Assembly: GCA_021234155.1 (NCBI GenBank)
Contig: JAJEKV010000063.1
Coordinates: 62,001 to 126,000 of the forward strand
DNA length: 64,000 bases
Direction: 5' to 3'
Source of the DNA: Isoetes taiwanensis
Taxonomy: Eukaryota > Streptophyta > Lycopodiopsida > Isoetales > Isoetaceae
Positions within the stretch are counted from its first letter, which is position 1; the number at the start of each line of letters is the position of its first letter. Below the pieces are notes generated by a model. That model was given only the letters and a program-made list of their open reading frames with translations, searched no databases and was not told where the DNA came from. Position numbers and translations under genes: made by a program. This document shows, piece by piece, positions 20,357 to 32,192 of the stretch.

Positions 20357-22910
20357 CACTTCGTATGGATTTATAAAGCTATTATCCCTTACTGACTGGA
20401 GATGTTTGTTAGGTTTTTACAAAGGTACATTTGATAGTTACAGAAGACTCTTGAGTGTGCATAAAAATGTATATGCCCAAATTAATATGATCAGTCAAGT
20501 GCTTGATCTTGCAAATGTACCGTTCATATTTTTCTTGTCTTATGTTGTACACCAGCACGTGGATCTATATGTAAGATTTCACTTTTCTATTCATGCTATA
20601 ATCTGGTCTAAATTTCCTTTATCTCGGGCAAGATTTCACTTTTCTATTCATGCTATAATCTGGTGACTAAATTTCCTTTATCTCGGGCTTTTCTCTGTTG
20701 TAAGTAGCTAGGCAGCTGAATTTCTGATATAATCATGTTGGAGAAAAATTTGACTATATTGCAAGGGTGCATTTGTGATTGGTGAAACATAGGCTAAAAT
20801 ATTGCAGTTATAAGTACCACTTTATTTCATTATGCCTTACGTTTATTGAGATTTGGATCCTATAAACTAAGGGTGGTACTTTATGAAACTTGGAATTGGG
20901 CGCGTGAAACAAATGAGCTGAATCTGTAATGAGCTGAACCTGACCGAGTTTCAGAAAACAAGAAATTACAGGGTGGCTAATGCTTGTAGCAATAAACACC
21001 CCAAAACTGGGAATAATATATCTATTACATATAAATGTGTGCAATCCAGTAAATGCTGACGCTGGACCAGTCGATTACGATTACGGTTGAGGAGCTGCTA
21101 TTGTTTTTTTGTATTTCCTGAAGACTTAGGCTCTGATTTTTTGGGGATGATGGTGCGTGGACTTGTTGCACATGGCCTTCTATGCCCGCTAGTAGTGATT
21201 CCAATTCCACTGCTCGGCCAAAACTACCACACAATCGTGGTTAGCTCATTGTTGGCAAAGTTGCTGGCCAAAACTCTTGAGCAGTAATTGATAACATGGA
21301 TAGCTCATTGTTGGCAAAGCTGTTGGCCAAAACTCTTGAGCAGTAATAGTAATCGATAGCATGGCAGCGGATCTTGATACAAGAAAATAGAAATAAGCGA
21401 CAAGATCTTTATTGTTGCTTGTAGAAGATCTTTATTGTTGCTTGTAGAGTTTGCAAAGGTTTTTGACACGTTACCTTGGGAGAAGCTATGGGAAAGATTA
21501 ATGTAGTTGGGAGCCTCGCAAGAGTTGCTACCATCAAGCCAGCTTGTCAATAGTATTGTGGGGGTCCGCATTCTTTGGACTATACATTGATCAGCTTGAG
21601 GATTGGTTTGCTCAACATGGAGGTGGAGGGGCTCGCCTAGTTCACCATATCATCCAAGTGTTAATATCACATTAGCTTACACCCCATCCAATATACAACA
21701 ACATCTAGATCTCGATGTTTTTGCCAAGCAATTGGAATGCATGTCAATTTTGACAACGAAGGTAGCCGTGCTTCACTTATCAATATCATAATGTGGACGC
21801 AATATAGATATATAAGTACCTAGGGACTTTCTCGGATACTTGTGATAGCAGATGATGGCAGGCCAGGAGGCTTTAAATGCAATGCAAAATAACTGTCATA
21901 GAGAAGAGCAAAATAACTGTCATAGATGAACATGGCTTGAATAAACTGCAAGATTGTTGCCAAGTTGCATAAACTGCAACAATATTGCTAGGTTGCATGA
22001 AACATTTTGCATACACAATCACTTACAGGAAGCCCTAGATGCACAAAAAATAAGGTTAGGTATAAGTCTGCAGCATTGTTCGTTGCCATCGATCTACAAT
22101 AAAAAAATCCGCTTGACAAAGCAAATCCGCCTGGCAAAGCGAAGAGAGGTTAGCCAGATGGCCTTCATTGGATTCTCTCCTTAGTGATAATCATTACGCT
22201 CTTAAAGAAACTTTTGACCTCTTCTAGGCCTTCGCTCGATTATCTCCTTAGTGATAATCATTATGCTCTTGAAGAAACTTTTGACCTCTTCTATAAATGA
22301 GTGCTTGTTAGTTGAAGAAGGTACCACCAGAAGTCAATTCATACTTAGCAATAATAGAATTACTATGCATCTGATGGTGTTATGTTTTACACTTGCTAGT
22401 TTCAGGTGTTAGATGTTATTGTTGACATGTAAATGCTTTGAAGACATGCATCAGACTACATAAGATTAATCCAAGCATTGAAAAGGAGCATATGATGTTA
22501 ACCCAAGCGGCAGAATGCACAAGGTTAATTCTAGCATTGAAGAGGAAAATGCTTCTGGAAGGGATATATGTGAATTCATAGTTGTGACAGCTCTGTCAAT
22601 TTGGTTTGGAGTTTACCTATTCCTGCAGTTCGAATACATGACAATAAGTATCTTCAGAACATCCATTCAAGTCTTGAGATTAATCCAATCATCATATTGC
22701 GTGGTTGTTGACTCAAGCATGAAATTGCCACGAAATGAAACTTTTCACAACCTCTGCAATCTTAATATCAAATGAAGATGTTGTTTGCTTGTAGAGACTA
22801 AATGTTAGTAAGACATATTATCTATTAAAACCAGTTATGACAGACTACACATGCCAGTGGCTGCAACACATCACAGGAAATGATTTATGGAAGAAAAAAC
22901 ACGGTCATCA
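20357..22910. other. 3' flank of DUF716, non-coding, with repeated short tandem duplications
   Basis: No gene is recognised. Direct duplications stand out: 20,573/20,630 (period 57), 21,243/21,302 (59), 21,402/21,425 (23), CAAAATAACTGTCATAGA near 21,885 and 21,909, and 22,176/22,244 (68). None shows terminal inverted repeats or flanking duplications. Confidence 0.6.
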
Positions 22911-22913
22911 TTC

Positions 22914-23000
22914 CTTTTTTTTTTTTTTTTTTGATGAAACGGAACTGCTTTTTTATTCATATGATAGGAAGAATTACATCAACGATCCCACATGGATCTT
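22914..23000 (-). mobile_element. Retroposon poly(A) tail remnant (LINE-like)
   Basis: A run of about 19 T is followed by GATGAAACGGAACTGC and TTTTTTATTCATATGATAGG. On the minus strand this reads as a 3' end with AATAAAAAAGCAG and a poly(A) tail, the layout of the two LINE tails at 355 and 24,569. No coding part is recognised upstream of it. A 52-bp tandem duplication (22,982 and 23,034) follows immediately. Confidence 0.5.
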
Positions 23001-24568
23001 ATAGGAAGTATTTCTGCACATACAACATACATAACGATCCTACATGGATCTTATAGGAATTATTTCTGCACAGATTTATTCTTACTGAAATACAAAAGAG
23101 TGAAAGAAAGAAAACAAATCAGTGTAAGAAGAGCAGCCTGTCACTCTGCTCATAGAAGTTGCCACCACTTCATGGATTCTGGTTTCTTGGCTCATACGCA
23201 AGTAAATCACTTGTGAACTGAATCAAATCAAATGCTGCATTGTCGGGATAAGCAGTGAACTTGAAGCTGGCTAGACAAAAGATATGCCCAGCTGCCAGAC
23301 TCCTCCCTCAAAAGCCCGGTGCAAGATGTATAGATATCTTCCCGCCTACATAGTAACCCTAGCCAGCTAATCAATTCGAAACCAATCCTTGCAATCTATT
23401 TGCATACAAACTAAGGAGCCCAAAAGTGCCTGAGTACCTGATCTTTTTCCTTAAAACACAATTTTGCCTTTCCGCCAGTAAGAAAGGGTAAGAATAAAAC
23501 CAAAATGCTTTGCATAACTGCAAGATTTTATCTCTTCGGATGAAGCTTACCCAGCAAATCTAGAACATAAATCTGCTTCAACTTGAGACAAATCAAATGC
23601 ATAAATTACTGGCCCATCCCGTGTCGACCTGGACTCAAAGAAGTGACCCATCGTGGGATTAATCCTTTAAGAACTGCAAGGAAGATGAGAAAAAATACAA
23701 CCAAATCTGAAACCAAGATAGAAGATGCGCCACTATCGCTGCCCCGAAAAACCCTAAAAGCCTATGACACTCAAACTTGCCGTTAGAATGCACCTTGGCC
23801 TGGCCTCCAACCCCAAATCGTTGCTTCAAGTGTCGCTGCTGATCCGGAAGCAGGGTGAGGCGGCGATAGCCTCCCCTCCGCCACCGCCCTAGCCGTTACT
23901 GCTTCCGCCCATTTTTTCAATCACGTACGGAACTCATTCTTATTATAGGTAATCAAGCAAAACTATTTTTTACCAAGAATAGTATCTCCTCGGAATGTTC
24001 CAAGAGGGGAATAGAATGCGTCACGCACCGATCCTAGCACAAGTTTGCAAGCCTCCTTAGTAGTCTTTTATATAGCATTGCAACTCAAGCTTTTAACCTA
24101 TCGCTTATGCAGATGTTCCAAAGTTTTAATCTATCTTCCCGATTGTGTAGAACGTGAGCATGAAATACACCTTAGAAGAAATTGCTAAGGTTTTCAGAGC
24201 TTTCTTTTAGACCAATTTTCTTGGCTAGGTTCTTTAGCACATTTAAAAGCTTGTCAAAGGCCACCTATCTGCGATCTTACTTCTGTCCAAAGTAGTCCAT
24301 TGATTGCATTTATAAATTTCAAGCTTTAAGCTCCATTTGAGTTAGTAATAGTTTCAAGTTATCTTCTTGAATTCCTGCCCTCATTTTCAATCCCAAATGA
24401 AGAAAAACAAATATTATATCACTTTTAGAATCATTTACAAATCTTCTCAAAACGTTTAGTAAATTCTCCCGTTTTGAGAAGTCAAAGTTTGAAAGGAAAA
24501 GTTGTAATACGAAAAATTCAGGTTCAAATCATGTATCATTATTTCCAGTATCGGATTGCATTATACAT
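23001..24568. other. No recognised gene
   Basis: Open frames are short and lack family motifs. A GC-rich island at about 23,790-23,915 with GGCGG-type words could be the 5' end of an unannotated transcript, but no coding continuation was found. The rest is AT-rich. Confidence 0.35.
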
Positions 24569-26031
24569 TTTTTTTACGGACGAAAGCCAAAAAGTTTATT
24601 AACCAGATGAAAAGTACAAAGTTTACATGTCTCATCTAACTGTGTAAGCACAAAGAAGATGCCATAGGAGCACGAGCCTGGAGCACAATGTGCTTACTCC
24701 AGAAAGGGAGACTAACGATAAGAATCAATTCGAAGATACTGAATCCAGATGCGTTCCATCATTTCTGAATCAAGAGAGGAGCACTCATAGGCTGTCAGTA
24801 TCTTTTTCTGGGCCACCGTATAACACCATGTGCAGATGAATAAATGCCTTGGAAGATGTGGTGTCTGCGACGCTCCCATATCGACCATAGGAGCCAACCA
24901 GAACCAAGATGGAATGCCCTCTGTTTAGCTGAGGGCCATATGCATTAGGATAGGATGCCAAGAGGATGCATCGGCAGTCCAAGATACTGTTAAACAAGCC
25001 TTGTAGCCAGGACCACGCTGATTGAACCTCTGGACAATCAAAGAGACAGTGCTCAAGAGTCTCAACAGCTGAAAGGCAGAGCGGACATACTGCAGATATG
25101 CGAGGATCATAGCGATGTCGGAAGGCATTAACGCGCAGGCACCTGTAGATAACCTGCCACCATAGTACAGAGACTTTAGGGTGGAGCAACCTATCCCAAA
25201 GCAATCGCCATGTACGACACAAAGTTCGTTGTGGAACCTATAGGTGCCACCCATCTGGCAACTGGAGGGGCTGTGATGCTAAAAGAAGGCGATATACTGA
25301 TCTGACAAAGTGCTTGCCTTTGTGAATATTTTCATGACAGTCCCATGGCACTCTTTCAGCAACACCAACTTGCACTACAAGAGGCAAGTGTTCTGCGACC
25401 TTCTCCCATAGAGACACATCCCAACGAGAGAGCAGGAATTTCGCCTGAATTTAGGCCAAGATAGTAGGCGACCCGCTTCATACCATGCGTGAATAGAGAC
25501 AATGCCGGCCAGAATCCATCGTCTCTGTGTAAGGGGATGAACTAATGCTGTCAGTGGAGGTGTTGAAGGGTCTGGAGACAGTGGTGCCCACCACCATGGA
25601 GTCTCCAATAGGGCGTGGATGGAGGGGCATGGCCCGAAAAGATGTTTGACTGCCTCCCATGCTGTCGACAATCCACGCAAAAATGGAGAAGCACTTGAAA
25701 AGGCTGCAGAGTCTGAAATAATGCCCAAGGTAGGACTGGTTTGACAGCCTTTTCGCCTAGAGGGATACAGTGACCAAGAGCTTGTTTAAGAAGGTGTAAA
25801 CCAGGAGAGACATCTTCACCATTCAGGAGTCTCCAAATGAACTTTGAAATTAGGACTTTGCTCTGCAGTAAGAAGTCCATCATACCCAGACCACCTGCCC
25901 ATTTGGGAAGGATGCATTTCGACCACGCCACCTTAATCACAGCACCTTCCTCAGTACCCGCCCATATAAAGTTCCGAACTATTGCAATGAGCTCACGTAC
26001 TTTGTTATGCGGGGCTAGCTGAATGGCTCTC
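24569..26031 (-). mobile_element. 5'-truncated LINE
   Basis: Poly-T at about 24,569-24,576 marks the 3' tail of a minus-strand element. Imperfect flanking copies of TTGCATTRTRCAT (24,556-24,568 and 26,032-26,044, 11 of 13 matching) look like an old target-site duplication. Coding remnants at 24,785-25,222 and 25,551-26,066 belong to a LINE ORF2. A 105-bp piece of this element (about 24,712-24,820) recurs at 38,684-38,790 and 49,368-49,474. The right flank is a Ty3/gypsy reverse transcriptase. Confidence 0.75.
24785..25222 (-). pseudogene. LINE zf-RVT domain fragment
   Basis: WDRLLHPKVSVLWWQVIYRC and YDPRISAVCPLCLSAVETLE-HCLFDCPEVQ form the post-RT zinc-binding domain with C-x2-C and H-x4-C ligands. 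Frames shift near 25,220 and 24,925. It is homologous to the fragment at 478-1,071 but from another subfamily. Confidence 0.82.
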
Positions 26032-26066
26032 TTGCATTGTGCATGTTGGTAAGAGAAACAAAACAA
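25551..26066 (-). pseudogene. LINE ORF2 region between RT and zf-RVT
   Basis: VRELIAIVRNFIWAGTEEGA, VAWSKCILPKWAGGLGMMDF and LQSKVLISKFIWRLLNGEDV match the conserved stretch that follows the reverse transcriptase in plant LINEs. The catalytic RT motifs lie upstream in full-length elements and are missing here. The last 35 bases of the frame (beyond 26,031) belong to the flanking sequence. Confidence 0.82.
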
Positions 26067-26939
26067 TAAGGATCTGTATTGATTATAGAGATTTGAACAA
26101 AGCTACTCTCAAAGATTGTTATCCATTATCCTTCTTGGAATAAGTTCTATATGCTGTAGTAGGAAAAGAAATATACTCTTTTTTGGATGGATTCTCAGGT
26201 TTCAATCAGATAAGCATCAAAGAGGAAGATCAACCAAAGACATCTTTCATCACACCTTGGGGAATATTTGCAATGAAGAGAATGCCATTTGGCCTTACGA
26301 ATGCCTTAACCACTTTTCAAAGAGCAATGGATAACCATGCCTTCTAATCTATTTAGAGTATTTCTAGATGACTTGTGCTTGGGCACCCTGGTCAATAACC
26401 ATTTTGATTATCAAAGTAAGCTGTTTGCCATGTGTAGAAAAGGAGGTGTGAGCCTAAATCCCAAGAAGTGCATGTTTTTCTACTCAAAGGGGGATCTGCT
26501 GGGCCACGAGATTTCAACAAATGAGAGCAAAGTGGATGCATTGAAGAAAATCACACCACCAAAAACCATCAAACAGGTTAAAAGTTTTCTAGGCATGACC
26601 AGTTTCCTAAGGATGTATGTACCTCATTTTTGGCATACAACTAGCCCCATTTCCAACCTCACCAAGATAGGTAAATTCATAAAACAAGAAAGCAAGCATA
26701 TTCTGGTCCAATGGCCTGAAACCTGTCAAAAAGCTTTTGATAAAATCATACAAGCCGTATGTGAGGCTACCTTGCTCAAGCCTCCTGATCCTAACAAACG
26801 TTTTCAAGCATATATCAGTGTTACCAAAAAGGCCATGGGTGTAGAATTGTTTCAAGAGGTGTCACATTTGCAAGCAAAGTATGGTCTGACACAGAACTTA
26901 GGTATTCCAGACTTGAGAAAAGTGCAGCCGCTCTCATAA
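26045..26939 (+). pseudogene. Ty3/gypsy reverse transcriptase fragment
   Basis: Overlapping frames encode a chromovirus-like RT: IRICIDYRDLNKATLKDCYP, then SFLDGFSGFNQISIKEEDQP, FITPWGIFAMKRMPFGLTNA, the catalytic region FRVFLDDLCLG, and the thumb region SLNPKKCMFFYSKGDLLGHE and VKSFLGMTSFLRMYVPHF. A stop follows LE in CYPLSFLE*, and the catalytic box reads FLDD instead of YLDD. The frame ends at 26,939. No LTR, protease or integrase is seen nearby, so this is a broken remnant. Confidence 0.85.
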
Positions 26940-27423
26940 GACAAGGGCATCTCAAGCAAGAATTAATTAATTTGAGAAATTTGGAATTCTCGTTTAGTAT
27001 GAAATAGGTTCTTGGTTAGCCATAAAGTGCAGAAAGTGATAGCAGCTGAGTAAAAGTTGGCGTTTTTTAGTAGAACTTTTACCAATGAATCGCTGTCTTT
27101 CAGAAATATAGTTTTTACTGCTCATGCAAAGGTCCATCGTGGGTAAAAGGTAGTAGTATGGAATGCTCAATGTTCTCGCAAGGATCGCGAACGCGATCTT
27201 TCGCAGCTAAAAACAGACAAAATAATGGGCTTTTTATTAACACCATATGAGAGCATTACGTACTCCAAGGGTGAGCTATGTATTTGCTACAGAGGATCGC
27301 GGCCGCGATTATTTTCACCAGTAAACATGCACTAAGTAATAATAAAAACACAAAGGTATAGTAAATCAAATTCCTGAAATATAATTTCCATTCAAAGATG
27401 TAATGTACAGTAGGGATGCAATA

Positions 27424-29377
27424 TCATTCAAATGATTGTGTTTCAGATACACTATCAGGTGTCACACCCAATTCATTGGCGATCCGGAGTACATGCGCTC
27501 TACCCAATTCTATAGCTTGTGTTGTGTCCATCTCTGAATGACCTGTGACAACTGGAATTTGCAAGTCCATGGCCTTTGCGATGCGCTCCACATGTGCATC
27601 AGGTTTCTCAATTTCACTATCCCCTGCACTGATCACGCTTATAAATTCCTTCTCCGACTCAGTAGCAAACTCGTCTGGATGAAAGATCTTCATTTTCTTG
27701 CAGGTACCCTGATGCTCTTGTGTCCCAGCAGACTCATCTTGGTCTGTTTCCATGTGGTCTACGCCCATATATTCAAATCTAGCTTCGCCTGTCAAGAATG
27801 GCAGGTACCCATCAAGCTTCTGGTTTAGTGCCCCTAGTTTTTGAAAAGTAGGTTCGAGGGCATGAATACCTTTTTCCGTCGCTTCCAGCAATCGCTTTGT
27901 TTCTTGCATTCTCTCCTCGTAGTCTTTAGCATCGAGGTTATCCAAAATGGCATCCAACCCTGATATATCTGTCTTTTGAGTAATATTGATATCGGGCAAC
28001 AAAGGATTAGCCTCTGCATTCTCTGCTTTCTGCTCTTCTTCAGATCCCCCAGTAGTTTGGCGGACTATTTTCTTAAACGTTTCCAAGAAGGACCTTAGGA
28101 AACGGCACACTTTACTAGAACTTTCAAAGGCCATGCTCTTTTTACCTTGCATAAGAGCGACACGAGAAGCTGTCCCAGCCGAAAAAAAATCCAGGACGCA
28201 GCCGTCAGTGGGCACCAGCTGATAAACAATATAATAGGCATATGTGGTTTTCAGCTGGCATTTCAATACAAGATCTCCTTCCATTGCTGCCCATTTGTAT
28301 CTTGGTTTGCCTGTAAAAAGAGTTTGAAACTTCTTTTTTATCTTTTCATCGGCATCCTGTAAGCGGCATTGGAGGCAATGGTGTTTGCTTAGGAGCCTTG
28401 CCATGTGGAGATAGACGAAGCTCCAGCTCAGGTTGCACAGGTGCTACACGAGCGTCACTCCTGTTAATGCACATATGACTAATATAATACTGATGCTCTT
28501 TCACCTTTATTTTGCTCTCCCAGCCTACTTCTTCATAAGAACGCAAAGACAGATGACCCCCTCCCTGAATTTGCTTCTGACTGTACATGCAATTCGGCAA
28601 ATTCACAGAGCGCATGATAATAACCAAATGATAAATTTTTGCAGTAGTCATGGTGGCTATCCTTGTAAAAAGGTCTATGTATTTTTGGCAATCCCATACC
28701 TTGTTGATCCCTCGGATGTCAATAAATATCAATGTGGCGTTCTCTGACACTGGGGAGGATGTGGGGATGCCATCTTCTGTCACTGCAAGCACAATATTTT
28801 TCTTTTCCTTTCTTTTTCTAGCCTCTTCTGGCTTTAGAATATTCCTGATTGGCTCCAGAAAGGCTACATGAAGGTTACCTAGTGTATGATCCTTGTTATA
28901 ATTTGCCTTCATGTACTCTGTATCAGTATCTGATATATCTAGTATTCTCTGCTCCGTAAAATCAGGAAAAACCTGAAGCAATTCCTCGAAGCTATCGAAA
29001 TTCTTTTGTAGCAAATTAGAGGCGTTCACGCCTCATAAAAGTCAGGGTTCTGATGTCAGTTGCCCGTTGCTTGCAATCAAACCTCCCGCTATACCCTGAC
29101 TGCACCTTTAAATACGTCTTGCCTTCCATAATTTCATCTAGCAGCTGTGCCACCTCTGCATTCGACATACCTCGTAGGAACCGGAGCCAGGTCTTGTTAA
29201 AAAAGTCTTTGTATGGCTTATCCGGAAACTCACCATAGTCGTCACTGAGCTTACGGTTCACCCACATTCCGGCAACTTCCATTAATTTCTTGAAAACCTT
29301 TTAATCCATAAAGATGAATTGTTTTTCATCTTTAAGTTCCGCACTTTTAAAGTGGTGGTTGCAATTTCATGGAAGTC
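27424..29377 (-). pseudogene. Methyltransferase-like C-terminal half of the ParB/MTase gene
   Basis: Reading minus strand from 29,377: EIATTTLKVRNLK, a frame change, then GMWVNRKLSDDYGEFPDKPY, a frame change near 29,028, then FDSFEELLQVFPDFTEQRIL and ATLIFIDIRGINKVWDCQKY. After another break near 28,375 comes YYIVYQLVPTDGCVLDFFSA followed by GTASRVALMQGKKSMAFES. The last block resembles motif I of N4/N6 DNA methyltransferases. The IDIRG stretch sits where the D/N-PP-Y/W motif would be expected, in the beta-class order (IV before I), but lacks the prolines. A helical tail follows and stops at 27,424. The breaks mean this copy is dead, unless some are introns or sequence errors. Confidence 0.6.
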
Positions 29378-29441
29378 CTGCAGAAGCAAAGGTCATCAAG
29401 ATCGCGGCCGCGATGTTGGTGAGTAGAAAATAAAGAATTAC

Positions 29442-31425
29442 CTTCCAGGCTGAAGTCGTTGCAGTCCCTATCGGTCCTTGAGGAGGACAGCCATAAGCCT
29501 TGTGCTGATGACGAAGTTGCTGCAGCTTTTCTATTAGAGGCTCTCTGTAGACGGTATTTGCAATAACTTCGTTGCATTGAATGCTCAACTCTATATATTC
29601 TTTGTCTGTCAAATTTCCGTTGAGCACTCTGGATCTTCTTCTAGAATAAACTTTAGCAAATTCTAATTGTTGCTCTAACTGGCCGACGACCGAACAAAGC
29701 AGCTGTGCTGCGCAAATACTGTGATTGCCAGAAATAATGTAAAATTTCTTGCCCTTCAAATCCTCTAGATTGCTCCATGTCACCCTCTTCCTGAAGAAAT
29801 GGATAACCATCAAGTCAAACCTAAACAACAAAAGTCCAAAAGAAAAACAAGCAATTACCTCGTAATGGGGTCAAATGGTACAACGTCAGCAGGCGTGAGG
29901 ACCTCTGTTGGGTATGTCTTGAAGCTTTTAACCAGAGTTTGAACATGGTCATTTGAGCGCATTCGGTGTGTCAGGTTTGCTGGTGCTGGTTCACAATAAA
30001 AAATAGAAATCTTTGTAAACCAGTTAACCCCTAAGGGGTAGAACCGTTTAAACTGTTCAAGCTTCTGAGTAGTTTGCTCTGCCATCTTGCGTTCCTCTTC
30101 CGGATTGAACTTCAACTCGATTGGAATGGCAGGTGCATGTGGCCATGTCAATAACTTGGTAGAAGAGACTTCTGTAACAGAAGGGGGGGTTTGAGAATTG
30201 CTGGGCTGTGAGCTATCCTCAGAGTTCAGATTTCGAAGGTTTATTTTGAAAGTAGTAGGTTTTTTGGGAATGAAGGCACTACTAGTAGAGCTATCTGGGC
30301 CCTTTATAGCAAGAGGAAGAGTAGGGTTAATAATACCGGAGGGGTTTATGGTGGAGTGTGGTTCTTCGATAAGTTTCCTTGCTACTGAAGGCTCTCCCAA
30401 AGTAGCTATTGGCTTCACACTTTTTTTCTTGGCCACGGCTCTGAGCCAATTGGTGTCCATCACCGAAGGCATTTTTTTGTCCCGAACTGCTTTCAAAGCA
30501 CTGCTCGGTGGCTTCTTGTCTGTAGACAAACCTTTTCTGCAGGCCGAGAACCCTACCAAGATGTCTCTGTTTCCCTTTATACCTGACAAAGAGAGAGATT
30601 CATAAGATGGCAACACCCAGCCATAACCCTTAGCTGATGTTGGGACATTTTTCGCAGTGGCTGGCTTGTTCATCTTGTTAGCTGACATCATCGACGGGTC
30701 ATAATTCCGCCATTTCAAAACGTATTCCAGAAACTGCACCTGTTGTGTGTCCTCGATGCTGCATATGATAGCATCTTGGACGTTGTTCTTGGTGCCTTCC
30801 TAGATTGCCACTACTATACCAATTTGTTCAACGTCCTCAGCTTTTTTTCCAGTGCGCAGGAACATGCACAGGTCCTTTCTCCGGTCGCCACGAATGTGTG
30901 GGATTGCCTGTGCAATCTCTATACACCATTTTCTTTCATTAGACGGAGTTATAATACGGATGGGTTCGACATCCGGACCACGAAACAACGCGAGGGCTGT
31001 AAACAAAAGCATCAGGTGAGTGCATGATAGACTGGATAATGCTTAACACAGAAAAATATAAACTACTTGGAAGGATCGCGGCCGCGATCCTTCCGAGAAC
31101 AGACGAATGCATGTTCCAAGCAACCTGAAGCTTACTTTGCTCAACTGTCGCGATTTCTAAAAGGACCAACAAAGGTACTACAAAACCTATCCGGCATAAC
31201 CAACATAAACTAAACACTACTCGACACCATCGCGGCCGCGATATTGTCTAGTAGCTAAGCAGGGCAAAACAAGAAAACCTCTGCTCAGCAAGACCGCGGC
31301 CGCGATCCTGCCGAGCATCTATACTGCAAAAACATAAAACAATCTGCTAAGAAAGATCGCGACCGCGATCTTGTTGAGCTGAAATGCTAACAATTACCTT
31401 CTCTGACGACGTCCTTAGGTGCCAT
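29442..31425 (-). pseudogene. ParB/sulfiredoxin-like N-terminal half of the same gene, with three exons
   Basis: Exon 1 (31,398-31,425) starts ATGGCACCTAAGGACG and ends AGAAG|GTAATT. Exon 2 (29,869-30,996) follows TTTACAG in frame and encodes DVEPIRIITPSNERKWCIEI, a Ser/Pro/Lys-rich linker, then HVQTLVKSFKTYPTEVLTPA and DVVPFDPITR. Exon 3 (29,442-29,790) continues RKRVTWSNLEDLKGKKFYII-SGNHSICAAQLL and ends AWK|GTAATT. VQ-LV-SF, VVPFD and SGNHS...A are ParB/Srx-type signatures, and ParB-N domains fused to DNA methyltransferases are known in bacteria and phages. One in-frame TAG interrupts exon 2 (30,800-30,802). An alternative exon 3 acceptor at about 29,820 is also in frame. Confidence 0.65.
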
Positions 31426-32192
31426 GGATCGCGGGCGCAGACGATTTACGAAAATCGGGTTCTTTGGGCGAGGTTGCTAAGGCACTCAATGCTCGAAGGC
31501 ACTAGGCGCTTGACTGAAGACGATCGCGGGCGCTGAAAAAATTGTGGAATGCTCTGGCTGGAATTAAATATATAAAGAATCGCAGCCGCGCAAATTAAAT
31601 GCCCGCCAGCCATTATGGCGACATAATTACCGTGCCATAATGGTGCCTCGATTACCGTGCCCGCCATAATTGCAGTCCCGCCGGCTGTATTAATTACCGT
31701 CCCGCCGGCTGTATTAATTACCGGCCATAAATGCTTCCATGCGAAACTACACTAAAGTTAGAGCACGCAATCCATACTAAAGGTCTTTATCGACTTGGAC
31801 GTCCGCATTCAAATTCTATGCATACAGTCAGTTAATTAATTGAACCTGACATGTTAAGCGGCCATAAATGCCCGGAATAGACACTAGATTACGGACGGAC
31901 AGTGACAGGCAAATTTGAATTCTGTAACAAACATTTGGGGTCGAACCGGGAAAAGCCAATTCAAATTTCTGTGTTTTGTAAGATCTTGGGGACGCTCGAG
32001 CTGCGCCTAAGCGCTGCAATGTTCTAAGAAGGCTTTGCTCCAGAATCCAGCATCAATTGAAGGCGCTGACAAAGGCGCTGATAATCCGCTTGCACAGCGC
32101 CACTCTACTAACTTCGATTTCTTCCACTGCCTCGAATTTTGTCATTTGTGCAAGGTAAAATGGCTATCATGATGCCTATTTCTCACTCTCGA

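Larger units (their letters stand above)
27184..31592. repeat. Dispersed palindrome family with core ATCGCGGCCGCGAT
   Basis: Ten sites start at 27,184, 27,296, 29,401, 31,075, 31,229, 31,293, 31,356, 31,428, 31,523 and 31,579. The first seven keep the 14-bp core with at most two changes, and the last three are decayed half-sites. Several extend to about 32 bp because the outer arms are also complementary. The site at 31,069-31,094 is a perfect 26-bp palindrome, and at 31,287-31,312 the arms read CTCAGCAAG and roughly its complement. All sites are in introns (one in intron 3, four in intron 1) or flanks of the ParB/MTase gene, none in its exons. Confidence 0.85.

Noticed and set aside
26900-27184. 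Left terminal inverted repeat of the ParB/transposase module
   Set aside because: No convincing inverted match to the region after 35,172 was found by eye, so element ends are not claimed.
30198-30605. 135-codon plus-strand frame in the ParB-like gene
   Set aside because: It is antisense to exon 2, whose minus-strand reading has recognisable ParB-type motifs and consistent splice sites.
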